DNA of 47,231 nucleotides from Chloroflexota bacterium (GTDB lineage Bacteria > Chloroflexota > Limnocylindria > P2-11E), in the NCBI GenBank assembly GCA_005889405.1, contig VBFY01000036.1:1-47231 (forward strand), read 5' to 3'. Position numbers and translations under genes: made by a program. Position 1 is the first letter of the stretch; each line of letters begins with the position of its first letter. Positions 1 through 7,388 of the stretch are shown one piece after another. The notes under the pieces are model-generated. The model did not search any database. It was given only the letters and a program-made list of their open reading frames with translations, and was not told the origin of the DNA.

Positions 1-189
1 GGTACGCCGCGTGCCGCTCGTTTCCAAGACGACCATCGACTCGGCGGTGCAGGTCGGGCAGGCCACCACGACGATGCAGCGGCGCGCGGTCCATTCGACC
101 TGACGCATCACCCCGCCGGCCAGGCCGCGCTGACAGCTCGGGCACGCGAGCCTGGCGAGGCGATCGACATCGACGAGCGACCAGTCCAT
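1..189 (-). CDS. Small zinc-ribbon protein, C-terminus cut off
   Basis: An open frame starts with ATG at 189 and runs off the left edge of the window, giving 63 residues. It has two CxxC knuckles, CPSC near residue 17 and CPTC near residue 45, spaced as in a treble-clef or zinc-ribbon finger, so it probably binds one zinc ion. No other domain is visible. It lies 34 bases downstream of the DUF72 gene on the same strand and could share its transcript. The product cannot be named from this fragment; it may be a short stand-alone zinc ribbon or the start of a longer protein. Confidence 0.55.
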   Translation of the reverse strand, partial: MDWSLVDVDRLARLACPSCQRGLAGGVMRQVEWTARRCIVVVACPTCTAESMVVLETSGTRRT

Positions 190-223
190 GCCGCAGTCGG
201 AAGCAGGCAGCGTGCCAGCCTGC

Positions 224-952
224 TCACCCGACAAGCTCGCGCAGTCGTAATGCGTTGCGGGGCGCATATGCGCGTTCGTCATTGTTGAAGTAGGCATAGA
301 CATCGAGGCCCGTGTCGCGCCAGCCGCGGATCCGTTCGGCCCAGGCACCCAGCGCGCCGTCGTCATAGCTCGAGCCATACAGCCGGGTCTGTCCGTGAAA
401 GCGCAGGTATACGAAGTCGGCGGTCACGGCCCCGCGCGTCGGCCACTTTGGCGTGTCGATGATGCACAAACCGACGCGCCGCGCGCGGAGCATGGCGATC
501 GCCTCGTCCGTGAGCCAGCTCGAGTCGCGCGGCTCGAGCGCGTGTCGCCGCCGACGCGGCGCAACGGCCGTGAAGAACCGCGCAACGCGTTCCGCGTCGA
601 AGCGAAACCGCGCCGGCAGCTGCACCAGAACGACCGCCGCCTTCGGCCCGAGCCCGGCCATGGTGTCGTACGACCGCGCGACCATCGCGCGGTCCACGTT
701 GAGTCGCTTCAGGTGCGTCAGAAAACGATTGAGCTTCACCGCATAGACGAAATCGTCGGGCACCGCTCGTCGCCAGCGTTCGAAGGTCGCGCGCTCCGGT
801 TGCCGATAGAAGGGACTGTTGAGCTCGACGGTGTCGAATCGCGAGGCGTAGTGCTCGAGCCAGCGTGACTGCGGCAGGCTCTTCGGATAGAAGGTCTCGC
901 GCCAGTGCGGATAGACCCAGCCGGACGTTCCGATGCGCACCTCGCCGGCCAC
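224..952 (-). CDS. DUF72 family protein (YecE-like TIM barrel)
   Basis: The 242-residue protein is a full-length DUF72 member. It has the family's opening GTSGWVYPHW, the FDTVELNSPFYR strand, the FVYAVKLNRFLTH strand, the ALEPRDSSW motif and the late VYLRFHG and VYAYFNND motifs. The family folds as a TIM barrel; its reaction is not established. The GTG start at 952 is chosen because a TAGGCT -10 box lies 7 nt upstream and there is no Shine-Dalgarno sequence, so the mRNA is probably leaderless. It is divergent from the chromate-transporter genes across only 19 bp. Confidence 0.9.
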   Translation of the reverse strand: MAGEVRIGTSGWVYPHWRETFYPKSLPQSRWLEHYASRFDTVELNSPFYRQPERATFERWRRAVPDDFVYAVKLNRFLTHLKRLNVDRAMVARSYDTMAGLGPKAAVVLVQLPARFRFDAERVARFFTAVAPRRRRHALEPRDSSWLTDEAIAMLRARRVGLCIIDTPKWPTRGAVTADFVYLRFHGQTRLYGSSYDDGALGAWAERIRGWRDTGLDVYAYFNNDERAYAPRNALRLRELVG

Positions 953-957
953 TTCCG

Positions 958-964
958 TAGCCTA
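958..964. promoter_or_regulatory. Symmetric -10 element serving two divergent genes
   Basis: The 7-mer TAGCCTA reads as TAGCCT on the plus strand (958-963, 9 nt before the ATG at 972) and as TAGGCT on the minus strand (964-959, 7 nt before the GTG at 952). Both match the TANNNT core of a -10 box, and both genes lack a ribosome-binding site, so each transcript would begin at or next to its start codon. No convincing -35 hexamer is visible on either side. Confidence 0.5.
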
Positions 965-971
965 GGTCGCG

Positions 972-1535
972 ATGCGTGAGCTCGCGAAGATCTTTCTCGC
1001 GGTCGGCACGCAATCGGTGGGCGGCGGGACCAGCACGCTCTTCCTTCTTCGCCGCTTCCTCGTCGAGCGCGAAGCTCGCATCAGCGAGCGTGAGTTCACC
1101 GAGGCGTGGGCGCTGTGCCAGCTGAGCCCTGGCATACATCTCGTCGCGCTCGCGGGCCTCCTCGGCCAACGCATCGCGGGCTGGCGCGGTGTCCTCGTCG
1201 CCGTGTCGGGGATGATGGTCCCGGCCGCGGTCATCACCGCCGTGATGACCGCCGCGTACGGCGTGATCGCGGATCAGCCGCTCGCGCACGCGGCGCTCGC
1301 CGGCATGGCGCCGGCGACCGGCGGCATGACGCTCGGTCTCTCGATCGTTCTCGTCCGCGGCGCGCGCCGACATGGATTGCGAGCGGTTGTCGACATCGGG
1401 CTCGTGATGACGGCGTTCGCCGTCCTGCTGCTCACGACGATCTCGAGCGTCGCCGTCATCGTGGGCGCGGCGACCTTTGGCGCGGTGTTCCTCGGTCGCG
1501 AACGACCGACGTCGCGCGAGGGCGCGAGCGAGTAG
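972..1535 (+). CDS. chrA: Chromate transporter, first half (short-chain ChrA type)
   Basis: This 187-residue membrane protein matches one ChrA domain: FLAVGTQSVGGG near the N-terminus, an LSPGIHLVALAGLLGQRIAGWRG-like segment around residues 52-72, then hydrophobic helices to residue 175. ChrA proteins move chromate out of the cell; many bacteria encode the two homologous halves as separate genes that work as a pair. The second half follows after 3 bases. Start at ATG 972 is backed by a TAGCCT -10 box and a leaderless layout. The substrate is a family inference; some ChrA-like pairs may move other anions. Confidence 0.85.
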   Translation: MRELAKIFLAVGTQSVGGGTSTLFLLRRFLVEREARISEREFTEAWALCQLSPGIHLVALAGLLGQRIAGWRGVLVAVSGMMVPAAVITAVMTAAYGVIADQPLAHAALAGMAPATGGMTLGLSIVLVRGARRHGLRAVVDIGLVMTAFAVLLLTTISSVAVIVGAATFGAVFLGRERPTSREGASE

Positions 1536-1538
1536 CGG

Positions 1539-2054
1539 ATGGATCCCCTGGCGCTGTTCGTGGTGTTGCTCAAGGACTCCGCGCTCGCGCTCGGTGGGCT
1601 CGGCTCGCTGCCGCTCCTGCGACAGGATCTCGTCGCGACCGGCGTGGTGACCGACACGCAGCTGGTGGAAGCTCTCGCGATCGGCCGACTCTCGACCGGT
1701 CCGAACGGACTCTGGATCGTCAGCCTCGGCTATCAGCTGGCCGGACCGCTCGGCGCGGCGATGGCACTCCTCGCGTCGAGTCTTCCACCGCTCGCCATCC
1801 TCCCGGCGACCGCGGTCGCGCGACGCTGGCTTCTCTCAGTCCCGTTCGCCGGCCTGGTGCGCGGCGCGGCGCTGGCGACGGCGGGCCTACTCTGCGCGAC
1901 CGGCGCCTTGCTCATCATGCCGGCCGGCGACGCGCCGTCATGGTGGCAGCTCGCACTCGGTATCGTGGCCGCGGCGCTCACGTATCAAGGCCGTTTGCAT
2001 CCCGCTGCAGTGGTCATCGGCGGTGCCGCGCTCGGTCTCTTACTAGCTCGGTAG
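1539..2054 (+). CDS. chrA: Chromate transporter, second half (short-chain ChrA type)
   Basis: This 171-residue protein is the partner half of the split ChrA transporter. It opens with FVVLLKDSALALGGLGSLP, contains IGRLSTGPNGLWIVSLGYQLAGPLG (compare the SPGP motif of ChrA) and ends in several hydrophobic helices. The two halves would sit in the membrane in opposite orientation as a heterodimer. It starts 3 bases after the stop of the first half, so the two are translated together. A Shine-Dalgarno sequence is not evident; coupling to the upstream gene probably drives initiation. Confidence 0.83.
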   Translation: MDPLALFVVLLKDSALALGGLGSLPLLRQDLVATGVVTDTQLVEALAIGRLSTGPNGLWIVSLGYQLAGPLGAAMALLASSLPPLAILPATAVARRWLLSVPFAGLVRGAALATAGLLCATGALLIMPAGDAPSWWQLALGIVAAALTYQGRLHPAAVVIGGAALGLLLAR

Positions 2055-2059
2055 GTCCA

Positions 2060-2065
2060 TAGAAT
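2060..2065 (+). promoter_or_regulatory. Likely -10 box of the histidine kinase gene
   Basis: TAGAAT (five of six bases of TATAAT) ends 9 nt before the TTG start at 2074. No Shine-Dalgarno sequence intervenes, so a leaderless transcript is likely. Confidence 0.4.
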
Positions 2066-2073
2066 CACCGGAC

Positions 2074-3909
2074 TTGAACGCACTCGATCTCATCTCGCTT
2101 GTCACGCAGCTCATTTACGTTCTCATCTTCGTCAGCGTGGCGCTCCGTACGGTTCGGCAGCCGACAGGTGCGCACAGCGACATGACGCTCTTCTTCGGCG
2201 CGGTGGCCTTCATCATCTTGGCGTCGCGGGTGGCGGCGCTTATCGGGACCGCCGCCCCGCCGTGGCTCACGACGGTCGAGATCGCGGTGCTCATGGCGCT
2301 GCCGTATCTCCTGCTGAGGCTTGTCGACGACTTCACCAACGTGCGCAGCGCGATCAAGCGCGCGGCCGAGCTCGGCCTCGCGGCCGGGATCGTCGCGACG
2401 TACGCGACTGCGCCGACGCCGCCGACACCGGTGATCCTCTACGTGGTCCTGTACTTCTTCGTGGTCTCGCTCTACTGCGCCCTCGCCTTCATCCGGTCGG
2501 CGCGGCGCTCGCGCGGGGTCACGCGCCGCCGCATGGAGGCGATCTCGCTTGGCTCGATCCTGCTAGGCACCGACATCCTCATCACCGGGCTGACCCCGCT
2601 CGCGGGGCCCGACGATCGGGCGGTGCTGCAGGCGCTCGGGCAATTGCTCGGCCTCGGCTCCGGCGTCGCGTACTACCTCGGCTTCGCGCCGCCGGCCATC
2701 CTCCGTAGGGCCTGGCAGGAGCCGGAGCTGCGCGCCTTCCTCGCGCGCGCGGCGAGCCTGCCACGACTACCCGCGACCCTAGACATCGTGCGCGAGCTGG
2801 AGCGCGGCGCGGCCAACAGCACCGGTACCGAAGCGCGGATCGGACTGTGGCACGACGAGACCTCGAACCTGCGTTTCTGGGAGGACGACGGCACGACCGT
2901 CGATGTCGAACCTGGCAAGCACTTCGCGGGCCGTGCGTTCGAGCTGCAGCGCCCGATCTTCAGCACGAACCCGGTCCGCGACAATCCCGATGGCGCCACG
3001 AATTACCGCGCGCGCAATGTCGGCGCCGTGCTCGCGGCACCGATCACCGCCGGCGAGCGCCGTCTCGGCGTGCTGACCCTCACCGCGGTGCGTCCGCCGA
3101 TCTTCGCGATCAGCGACATCGAGCTGGCGAGCCTCATTGCCGATCAGGCCGCGGTCATCCTGGAGAGCCGAGCGCTGATCGACCACGCCGCCCGCGTCAG
3201 AGCGCGCGAGGAGGCCACACGTCTCAAAGAGGACTTCCTCTCGGCGGCCGCGCACGATCTCAAGACGCCGCTCACCACGGTCGTCGCGCAGGCCGAGTTC
3301 CTCGAGCGGCGTGCGACACGCGACCCAAGCGCACCGGCCGACCTCGCCGGCATCAAGCGCGTCGTGCGAGAGAGCAAGCGCCTCGCTGGGCTGGTCGGGG
3401 ACCTGCTCGATGCGACGCGGCTCGAGCAAGGCCGGCTCGTTGGCGAGCGAGAGCCGGTGGACATTGCAACCCTCGCACAGGAGATCTGCAGTCACGACAC
3501 AAGCGACCTGACCCTCTGTCAGGTCGAGGCGAGCGCACCGGTCGTCGGCGTGTACGATCGCCGTCGCATCGAACAGTTGCTGCAGAACCTTCTCGAAAAT
3601 GCGAAGAAGTACAGCCCCGAGCAGACGCCCATAACGATCAAGGTCTGGCAGGAAGATGGAAAGGCGCGCGTGGCCGTCACGGACTCCGGCATCGGGATCC
3701 CGGCGGCCGATCTACCGCGGATCTTCGAGCGCTTCTCGCGCGCATCGAACGTCGACGATCGGCGTTTTCACGGCATGGGTCTCGGACTGTTCATCTGCCG
3801 CGGGATCGTCGAGGAGCATGGTGGTCGCATCTGGGTGGAAAGCGAGGTCGGCAAGGGTTCGACGTTCCACGTCGAATTGCCGATCGCGGATGGAAGGAGG
3901 CTCAATTAG
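2074..3909 (+). CDS. Membrane sensor histidine kinase with GAF domain
   Basis: This is a 611-residue hybrid of membrane sensor and kinase. Residues 1-215 form about seven hydrophobic helices, residues 235-365 resemble a GAF domain, and the kinase core follows: the H-box AAAHDLKTPLTTVV with phospho-acceptor His394, the N-box NLLENAKKYSPEQ, the G1 box DSGIGIP and the G2 box GMGLGLFICRG. It would autophosphorylate and pass phosphate to the response regulator encoded next. The signal is unknown; the membrane helices may sense something in the bilayer and the GAF domain a small ligand. The start is a TTG, supported by a well-placed -10 box. Confidence 0.9.
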   Translation: MNALDLISLVTQLIYVLIFVSVALRTVRQPTGAHSDMTLFFGAVAFIILASRVAALIGTAAPPWLTTVEIAVLMALPYLLLRLVDDFTNVRSAIKRAAELGLAAGIVATYATAPTPPTPVILYVVLYFFVVSLYCALAFIRSARRSRGVTRRRMEAISLGSILLGTDILITGLTPLAGPDDRAVLQALGQLLGLGSGVAYYLGFAPPAILRRAWQEPELRAFLARAASLPRLPATLDIVRELERGAANSTGTEARIGLWHDETSNLRFWEDDGTTVDVEPGKHFAGRAFELQRPIFSTNPVRDNPDGATNYRARNVGAVLAAPITAGERRLGVLTLTAVRPPIFAISDIELASLIADQAAVILESRALIDHAARVRAREEATRLKEDFLSAAAHDLKTPLTTVVAQAEFLERRATRDPSAPADLAGIKRVVRESKRLAGLVGDLLDATRLEQGRLVGEREPVDIATLAQEICSHDTSDLTLCQVEASAPVVGVYDRRRIEQLLQNLLENAKKYSPEQTPITIKVWQEDGKARVAVTDSGIGIPAADLPRIFERFSRASNVDDRRFHGMGLGLFICRGIVEEHGGRIWVESEVGKGSTFHVELPIADGRRLN

Positions 3910-4008
3910 GTGAGGGACGTGTGGGCAGGAGGTCCCCCGCGCGACGGAATGCCGCCGTCGTCGTCCGGCGCGGCGAGTTCGGTCGCGCGAGGAGAGGAAC
4001 AGCGCGGC

Positions 4009-4371
4009 ATGGTGCTCGTGGTGGACGACGACACCTCGATCCTCGACACGGTGAGCTCGATCCTGTCGGGCGAGGGCTACGACGTCGTGAGCGCGTCGAG
4101 CGGCCAGGAAGCGCTCGACGCCGTCGCGCGGAAGCTGCCGCTCCTCATCCTGCTCGACATGCGCATGCCGGTGATGGACGGCTGGGCCGTCGCGCGCGCG
4201 CTTCGTGGCAAGGGCATCACCGTGCCGATCGTCGTCATGACGGCGGCCGAGAGCGCACAGCGCTGGGCCGATGAGGTGGGCGCCGAGGGCTATCTTGCGA
4301 AGCCGTTCGGCCTCGATGAGCTGCTGACGGCGGTGGAGCGCTTTCGCGAATCAGGAGGGCGAGCGAACTAG
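4009..4371 (+). CDS. Single-domain response regulator (CheY-like)
   Basis: The protein is a bare receiver domain. It has the acidic pair in VLVVDDD, the phosphorylated aspartate in LLDMRMPVMDG, the conserved threonine in VVMTAAE and the lysine in YLAKPFG. There is no output domain, so it acts by protein contact or as a phosphate relay. It follows the GAF kinase, its probable partner. A GTG at 3910, directly after and in frame with the kinase stop codon, would add 33 Gly/Ser/Pro-rich residues; I prefer ATG 4009 because the receiver fold begins there and a GAGGAGAGG stretch lies upstream, though its spacing is long. Confidence 0.85.
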   Translation: MVLVVDDDTSILDTVSSILSGEGYDVVSASSGQEALDAVARKLPLLILLDMRMPVMDGWAVARALRGKGITVPIVVMTAAESAQRWADEVGAEGYLAKPFGLDELLTAVERFRESGGRAN

Positions 4372-4386
4372 GGCTACTGCGGCGTG

Positions 4387-5400
4387 CTATGGACCTTCTT
4401 CCGAGCCACCGACGGCCGCGGCGAACGCCAGATCCTGCGGTCGCACCTTCTTCGGCTCGAAGGCACGCACGTTCTTCGTCATGCGCGTGAGCGCCTCGGC
4501 CACCGACATGGGCGGCCCGGCACCCTTCTTCGATGGGATCCAGCGAACGGGATTGCACCGTGCGACGACGACTGCGCGCAGATACGGGCTCTTCATCCCC
4601 ATCTCCTGCAGCGCCTTCACGTGCGCGCTCACACGGTCGTCGATATCGAGCAGGCGGACCGCCCACTGCTCCCGCTGCCGCAGCGCAGCGGGCAGCGTCT
4701 GATCGAGGAATAGCTCGACCCGACGCAGCATCGAGTTGTACGACGAACCGGAGAAGCGATCGCGTTTCTCGTACGCGCAACCAAGCGTGAGGAACGCCGG
4801 CGATTCGAAGGACGTCGCGTGATCCTTCTCTTTCGAGCGCGGCTGCTCCTTCGCGAGGGAGCGTGCCATGCGGATGACCTCGAGACTCCGATCGCGCAGG
4901 TTGTGGGCCTTCTCGGTGTTCAGCGCGAGGATCCGGTAGGCGAGCGCGGGGTCCGCGGTCGCGAGCACCGTGATCGAGCGCTGACCGAGCTGGCGCGCCG
5001 CCGCGATGCGGTGCCGCCCGTTCGGTGAGAGGAATCCGTCCTTCGATGGGATTGCGATGACCGGATCGAGGAATGCGCCGGCGTCTCCGATCGCCGTCGC
5101 GAGCCGGTCCGCATGGGTGCGCGAGAGGTCGCGCTGGAATGACGTCGCTTCGACGGCGCCGACGGGCACGGATGCGAACACCAGCGGTGTGCCGCCGTAC
5201 GGGTCGCGGAACGCGCCGATCACCGCGCCGCGTGAGGAACGGATGTGCGCGACGAGCTCGCCGATCTCAGCGTCGTCGGACGCGATCGCGCTCTGCTGCG
5301 GCTCCGGCCCGCGCGCCTCCGCCGGACCCCTGCGCTTGCGGGTCGTCTTCCGCGTGGTCTTGGCGGTGGTCTTCTTGGCCGTCGTCCTCTTCGCTGGCAT
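4387..5400 (-). CDS. ParB-fold nuclease-like protein with basic N-terminal tail
   Basis: The 337-residue protein starts with a Lys/Thr/Arg-rich tail of about 25 residues (repeated KKTTAKTTRK pattern) that could bind DNA. Residues 78-150 form a ParB/Srx-like domain with the hallmark SPNGRHRIAAA, whose GRHR is the nucleotide-binding box. The rest is helical and unlike the ParB helix-turn-helix of chromosome partitioning. No parA or parS lies beside it, so it is probably not the partition ParB. A TAAAGT -10 box (5414-5409) sits 9 nt before the ATG. It follows the RIO kinase gene by 11 bases and ends 15 bases from the convergent response regulator. Confidence 0.75.
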   Translation of the reverse strand: MPAKRTTAKKTTAKTTRKTTRKRRGPAEARGPEPQQSAIASDDAEIGELVAHIRSSRGAVIGAFRDPYGGTPLVFASVPVGAVEATSFQRDLSRTHADRLATAIGDAGAFLDPVIAIPSKDGFLSPNGRHRIAAARQLGQRSITVLATADPALAYRILALNTEKAHNLRDRSLEVIRMARSLAKEQPRSKEKDHATSFESPAFLTLGCAYEKRDRFSGSSYNSMLRRVELFLDQTLPAALRQREQWAVRLLDIDDRVSAHVKALQEMGMKSPYLRAVVVARCNPVRWIPSKKGAGPPMSVAEALTRMTKNVRAFEPKKVRPQDLAFAAAVGGSEEGP

Positions 5401-5411
5401 GGGCGCTCACT

Positions 5412-6197
5412 TTAGTCGCGCCAGCGCTCCGGCGCTCTTCTGCCGGCAACGTGGACGTCGCCCAGCTGTCGCGTGAAGCGATGGACGTCCGCGCCGATCC
5501 GCTCCAGGATCCGATCGATGTCGACCTCGACGCCCCGTCGCACGAAGTAGCGCGCGAGCGCGGCGATGTCGCGCGTCAGGAGATCGTGAGCGGCGGGATG
5601 CGTGACGATCTCGACCGTCTGCGAGAAGTCGATCAGCACCGCACGCTCGCGCCACCACAGCACGTTGAACGCGGAGAGATCGCCGTGCACGCGGTCGACC
5701 GAGACGAGAAGTGAGACCTCGTCGAGCAGCTCGTCCCAGACTCGACGCGCGACCGCTGGCGAGAGGTCGATCTCCGAGAGACGCGGTGCCGCGCGCTCGC
5801 CATCGCCGACGAACGCCATGAGGTAGCCGTCGTCCAGTCGCTCGACCGGCGGCGGGACGGTGATGCCGGCGTTATGGAACAGCACGAGACTGTCCCACTC
5901 GTGCCCGATCCATCGCCCGTGCGCCACCTCGTGGCCGAAGCGCGTGTTCTTCTTCATCGCGCGACTCTCGCGGAACGTTCCTTCACCCCACACGCCGCGA
6001 TACGTGTAGTTGTTCTGGAACGATCGGCGATCGCGCGCCTTGAAGCGTTTTTCGGCGAGCAGCGTCGTCCGGTCGCTCCCCGTACGGGCGACGAGATGGA
6101 CCTCGCTCTCCTTGCCGGTCTTGATGACGCCCAGGCGCGTATCCCGGTACGCGCCGGTGACGAGCCAGTCGCTGGGAAACAGGTCGCGTGAGGGCAT
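5412..6197 (-). CDS. RIO-family serine protein kinase-like protein
   Basis: This 261-residue protein carries the RIO1-type kinase core: the ATP-loop GKESEVHLV (residues 28-36), the beta-3 lysine in LAEKRFK (Lys50), the catalytic loop VHGDLSAFNVLWW (Asp173) and the metal-binding LIDFSQTVE (Asp190). RIO proteins are atypical kinases or ATPases; the eukaryotic and archaeal ones act in ribosome maturation, while the bacterial role is little known. The start at 6197 is fixed by a GGAGGA Shine-Dalgarno sequence four bases upstream. An open frame continues upstream to 6317 but lacks such support. A tiny ORF and hairpin precede the gene. Confidence 0.87.
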   Translation of the reverse strand: MPSRDLFPSDWLVTGAYRDTRLGVIKTGKESEVHLVARTGSDRTTLLAEKRFKARDRRSFQNNYTYRGVWGEGTFRESRAMKKNTRFGHEVAHGRWIGHEWDSLVLFHNAGITVPPPVERLDDGYLMAFVGDGERAAPRLSEIDLSPAVARRVWDELLDEVSLLVSVDRVHGDLSAFNVLWWRERAVLIDFSQTVEIVTHPAAHDLLTRDIAALARYFVRRGVEVDIDRILERIGADVHRFTRQLGDVHVAGRRAPERWRD

Positions 6198-6258
6198 GCG
6201 TCCTCCGAGGAGGAGGGCATGAGCGATAGAGCACCGCGCGCGGCGTGCTGCGGCGGCC

Positions 6259-6321
6259 TTAGGCCGCGGACACCACGGCAGGGAGGCCGGCGCTGCGGTC
6301 GCGTGCGGTGCAAACACTCAT
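6259..6321 (-). CDS. Putative 20-residue upstream (leader) ORF
   Basis: A strong Shine-Dalgarno sequence, AAGGAGG, lies 6 nt before an ATG at 6321. The ORF encodes MSVCTARDRSAGLPAVVSAA and stops with TAA. It is followed by a GC-rich inverted repeat (AGCA...TGCT enclosing CCGCGCGCGG, about 6233-6252) and then the Shine-Dalgarno sequence of the RIO kinase gene. The layout looks like a translated leader that could tune the downstream gene. The peptide has one Cys at position 4 and no run of a single amino acid, so a classic attenuation signal is not obvious. It may alternatively be a non-functional upstream ORF. Confidence 0.45.
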   Translation of the reverse strand: MSVCTARDRSAGLPAVVSAA

Positions 6322-6364
6322 GTCCGGCCTCCTTGAACTTTCGTCGCCCGATGGGCGCGGCTGG

Positions 6365-6370
6365 ATCGTA
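6365..6370 (-). promoter_or_regulatory. Possible -10 box for the leader ORF and RIO kinase gene
   Basis: TACGAT on the minus strand would start a transcript near 6358. The resulting 5' UTR of about 37 nt contains a small perfect hairpin, CGCCC-ATC-GGGCG, before the AAGGAGG ribosome site. No clear -35 box is visible. Confidence 0.35.
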
Positions 6371-6440
6371 CACGCTGGCAGCGCTCCTGCCTATGGGACG
6401 CCGTGGCCACTGCTGCGCGCCCGATCGAACGCGGCGATCG

Positions 6441-7385
6441 TCAGGTGCGGGGCGACGGACTCGGGAAGCCGCGCTGTTGCGGGACGACGAGGTCCTCTCC
6501 GAAGATCTTCGAACGCGGCACCTCGTCGAGGAACCGTTGGATCCCGTTGACGATCGCCGTCGCGACGCCGTCCGCCTTGTCGACCATGAGCTCGCGGTCG
6601 TAGTCGTTTGAGAGGAAGCCCATCTCCAGGATCGCCGCCGGGGTATGCGGCGCGGCGGCATGCTGATAACGGCCCCAATTGAAAGCAAAGTACGCGAGCA
6701 TGTTGCGACTTATCCCAAGGGCATCCCAGTCAAGACCAGTCGCTTTGCCGTACTCGTCGCGTAAGAGGCTGACAAGCTTGTCTTCGTAGGGGCCGCGACG
6801 AGATCCGTGCGCGATCTTGAAGCCGCTTTTCTCACCAGTACCGTCGCTGTCCGCGTGTAGCGCGACGAACACATCGGCGATGTACCCCACCGGCACCGTG
6901 GTTGGAAGGATATCGACGATGTAGCCGCGCGCGGTGAGCTGCGCTTTGACCCGCTCGGCGACGTCCATGTTCACGTCCACTTCATCGACGCCGTCCCAGC
7001 TCGCTCCGGTCTGGAACGTGATGCGCTTTCCGAGCTCGGCCGGCACCTGATCGGTCATCCAGTGTCCGACCTGGATGCCGATGCGCCGTGGACCCGTCGG
7101 CATCGCGGGCTTTGGTATGCGGATCCCATTCGACTGGACGATCGCGCCACCGGGCGGCGCCAGAGCGACGGGCGGGACCCCGGGGATGTCGCGGGCGGGA
7201 TCGAGATCCTCGGGATCGATGTCCTGCAACATTGGCAGTGGCGCTCCGGGCCTCACCGCGATCCCGCCGGCGACGCCAGGGGCGAAGGGCACGCTACCCG
7301 GAGCCACGACGCCGCACGCGATTACGGCCGCCGCGACGACGGCGAGACCGGCGACGGCGACCATGAACAGACGGCGCATCGTCAT
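6441..7385 (-). CDS. N-acetylmuramoyl-L-alanine amidase (Amidase_3), probable lipoprotein
   Basis: The 314-residue enzyme cleaves the amide bond between muramic acid and the stem peptide of peptidoglycan. Residues 1-24 form a lipoprotein signal with lipobox VIAC (Cys24). A Pro-rich linker runs to about residue 98, then the zinc-dependent catalytic domain with the expected ligands His108 (IQVGHW), Glu135 (DGVDEVD) and His177 (ALHADSD) and the catalytic Glu254 (AILEMGFLSN). It would act on the outer face of the membrane in wall turnover or cell separation. The gene starts 3 bases after the stop of the cytochrome b/sulfite-oxidase gene and is probably cotranscribed with it. Confidence 0.9.
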   Translation of the reverse strand: MTMRRLFMVAVAGLAVVAAAVIACGVVAPGSVPFAPGVAGGIAVRPGAPLPMLQDIDPEDLDPARDIPGVPPVALAPPGGAIVQSNGIRIPKPAMPTGPRRIGIQVGHWMTDQVPAELGKRITFQTGASWDGVDEVDVNMDVAERVKAQLTARGYIVDILPTTVPVGYIADVFVALHADSDGTGEKSGFKIAHGSRRGPYEDKLVSLLRDEYGKATGLDWDALGISRNMLAYFAFNWGRYQHAAAPHTPAAILEMGFLSNDYDRELMVDKADGVATAIVNGIQRFLDEVPRSKIFGEDLVVPQQRGFPSPSPRT

Positions 7386-7388
7386 AGG

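Noticed and set aside
363-1373. 336-codon minus-strand frame covering the DUF72 and chrA starts
   Set aside because: Very rich in Arg, His and Asp, no motif, and it overlaps two well-supported genes on both strands.
3910-4008. In-frame extension of the response regulator to GTG 3910
   Set aside because: The 33 added residues are low complexity and the receiver fold starts at ATG 4009, although the GTG directly abuts the kinase stop codon.
5343-5395. Tandem repeat-like gtcttc/ttggcggtg sequence in the ParB-like gene
   Set aside because: It only encodes the Lys/Thr-rich N-terminal tail; not an independent DNA repeat.
6441-6560. Possible frameshift or truncation at the C-terminus of the amidase
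   Set aside because: The catalytic glutamate and final helix are present; the tail past residue 290 is only a short variable extension.
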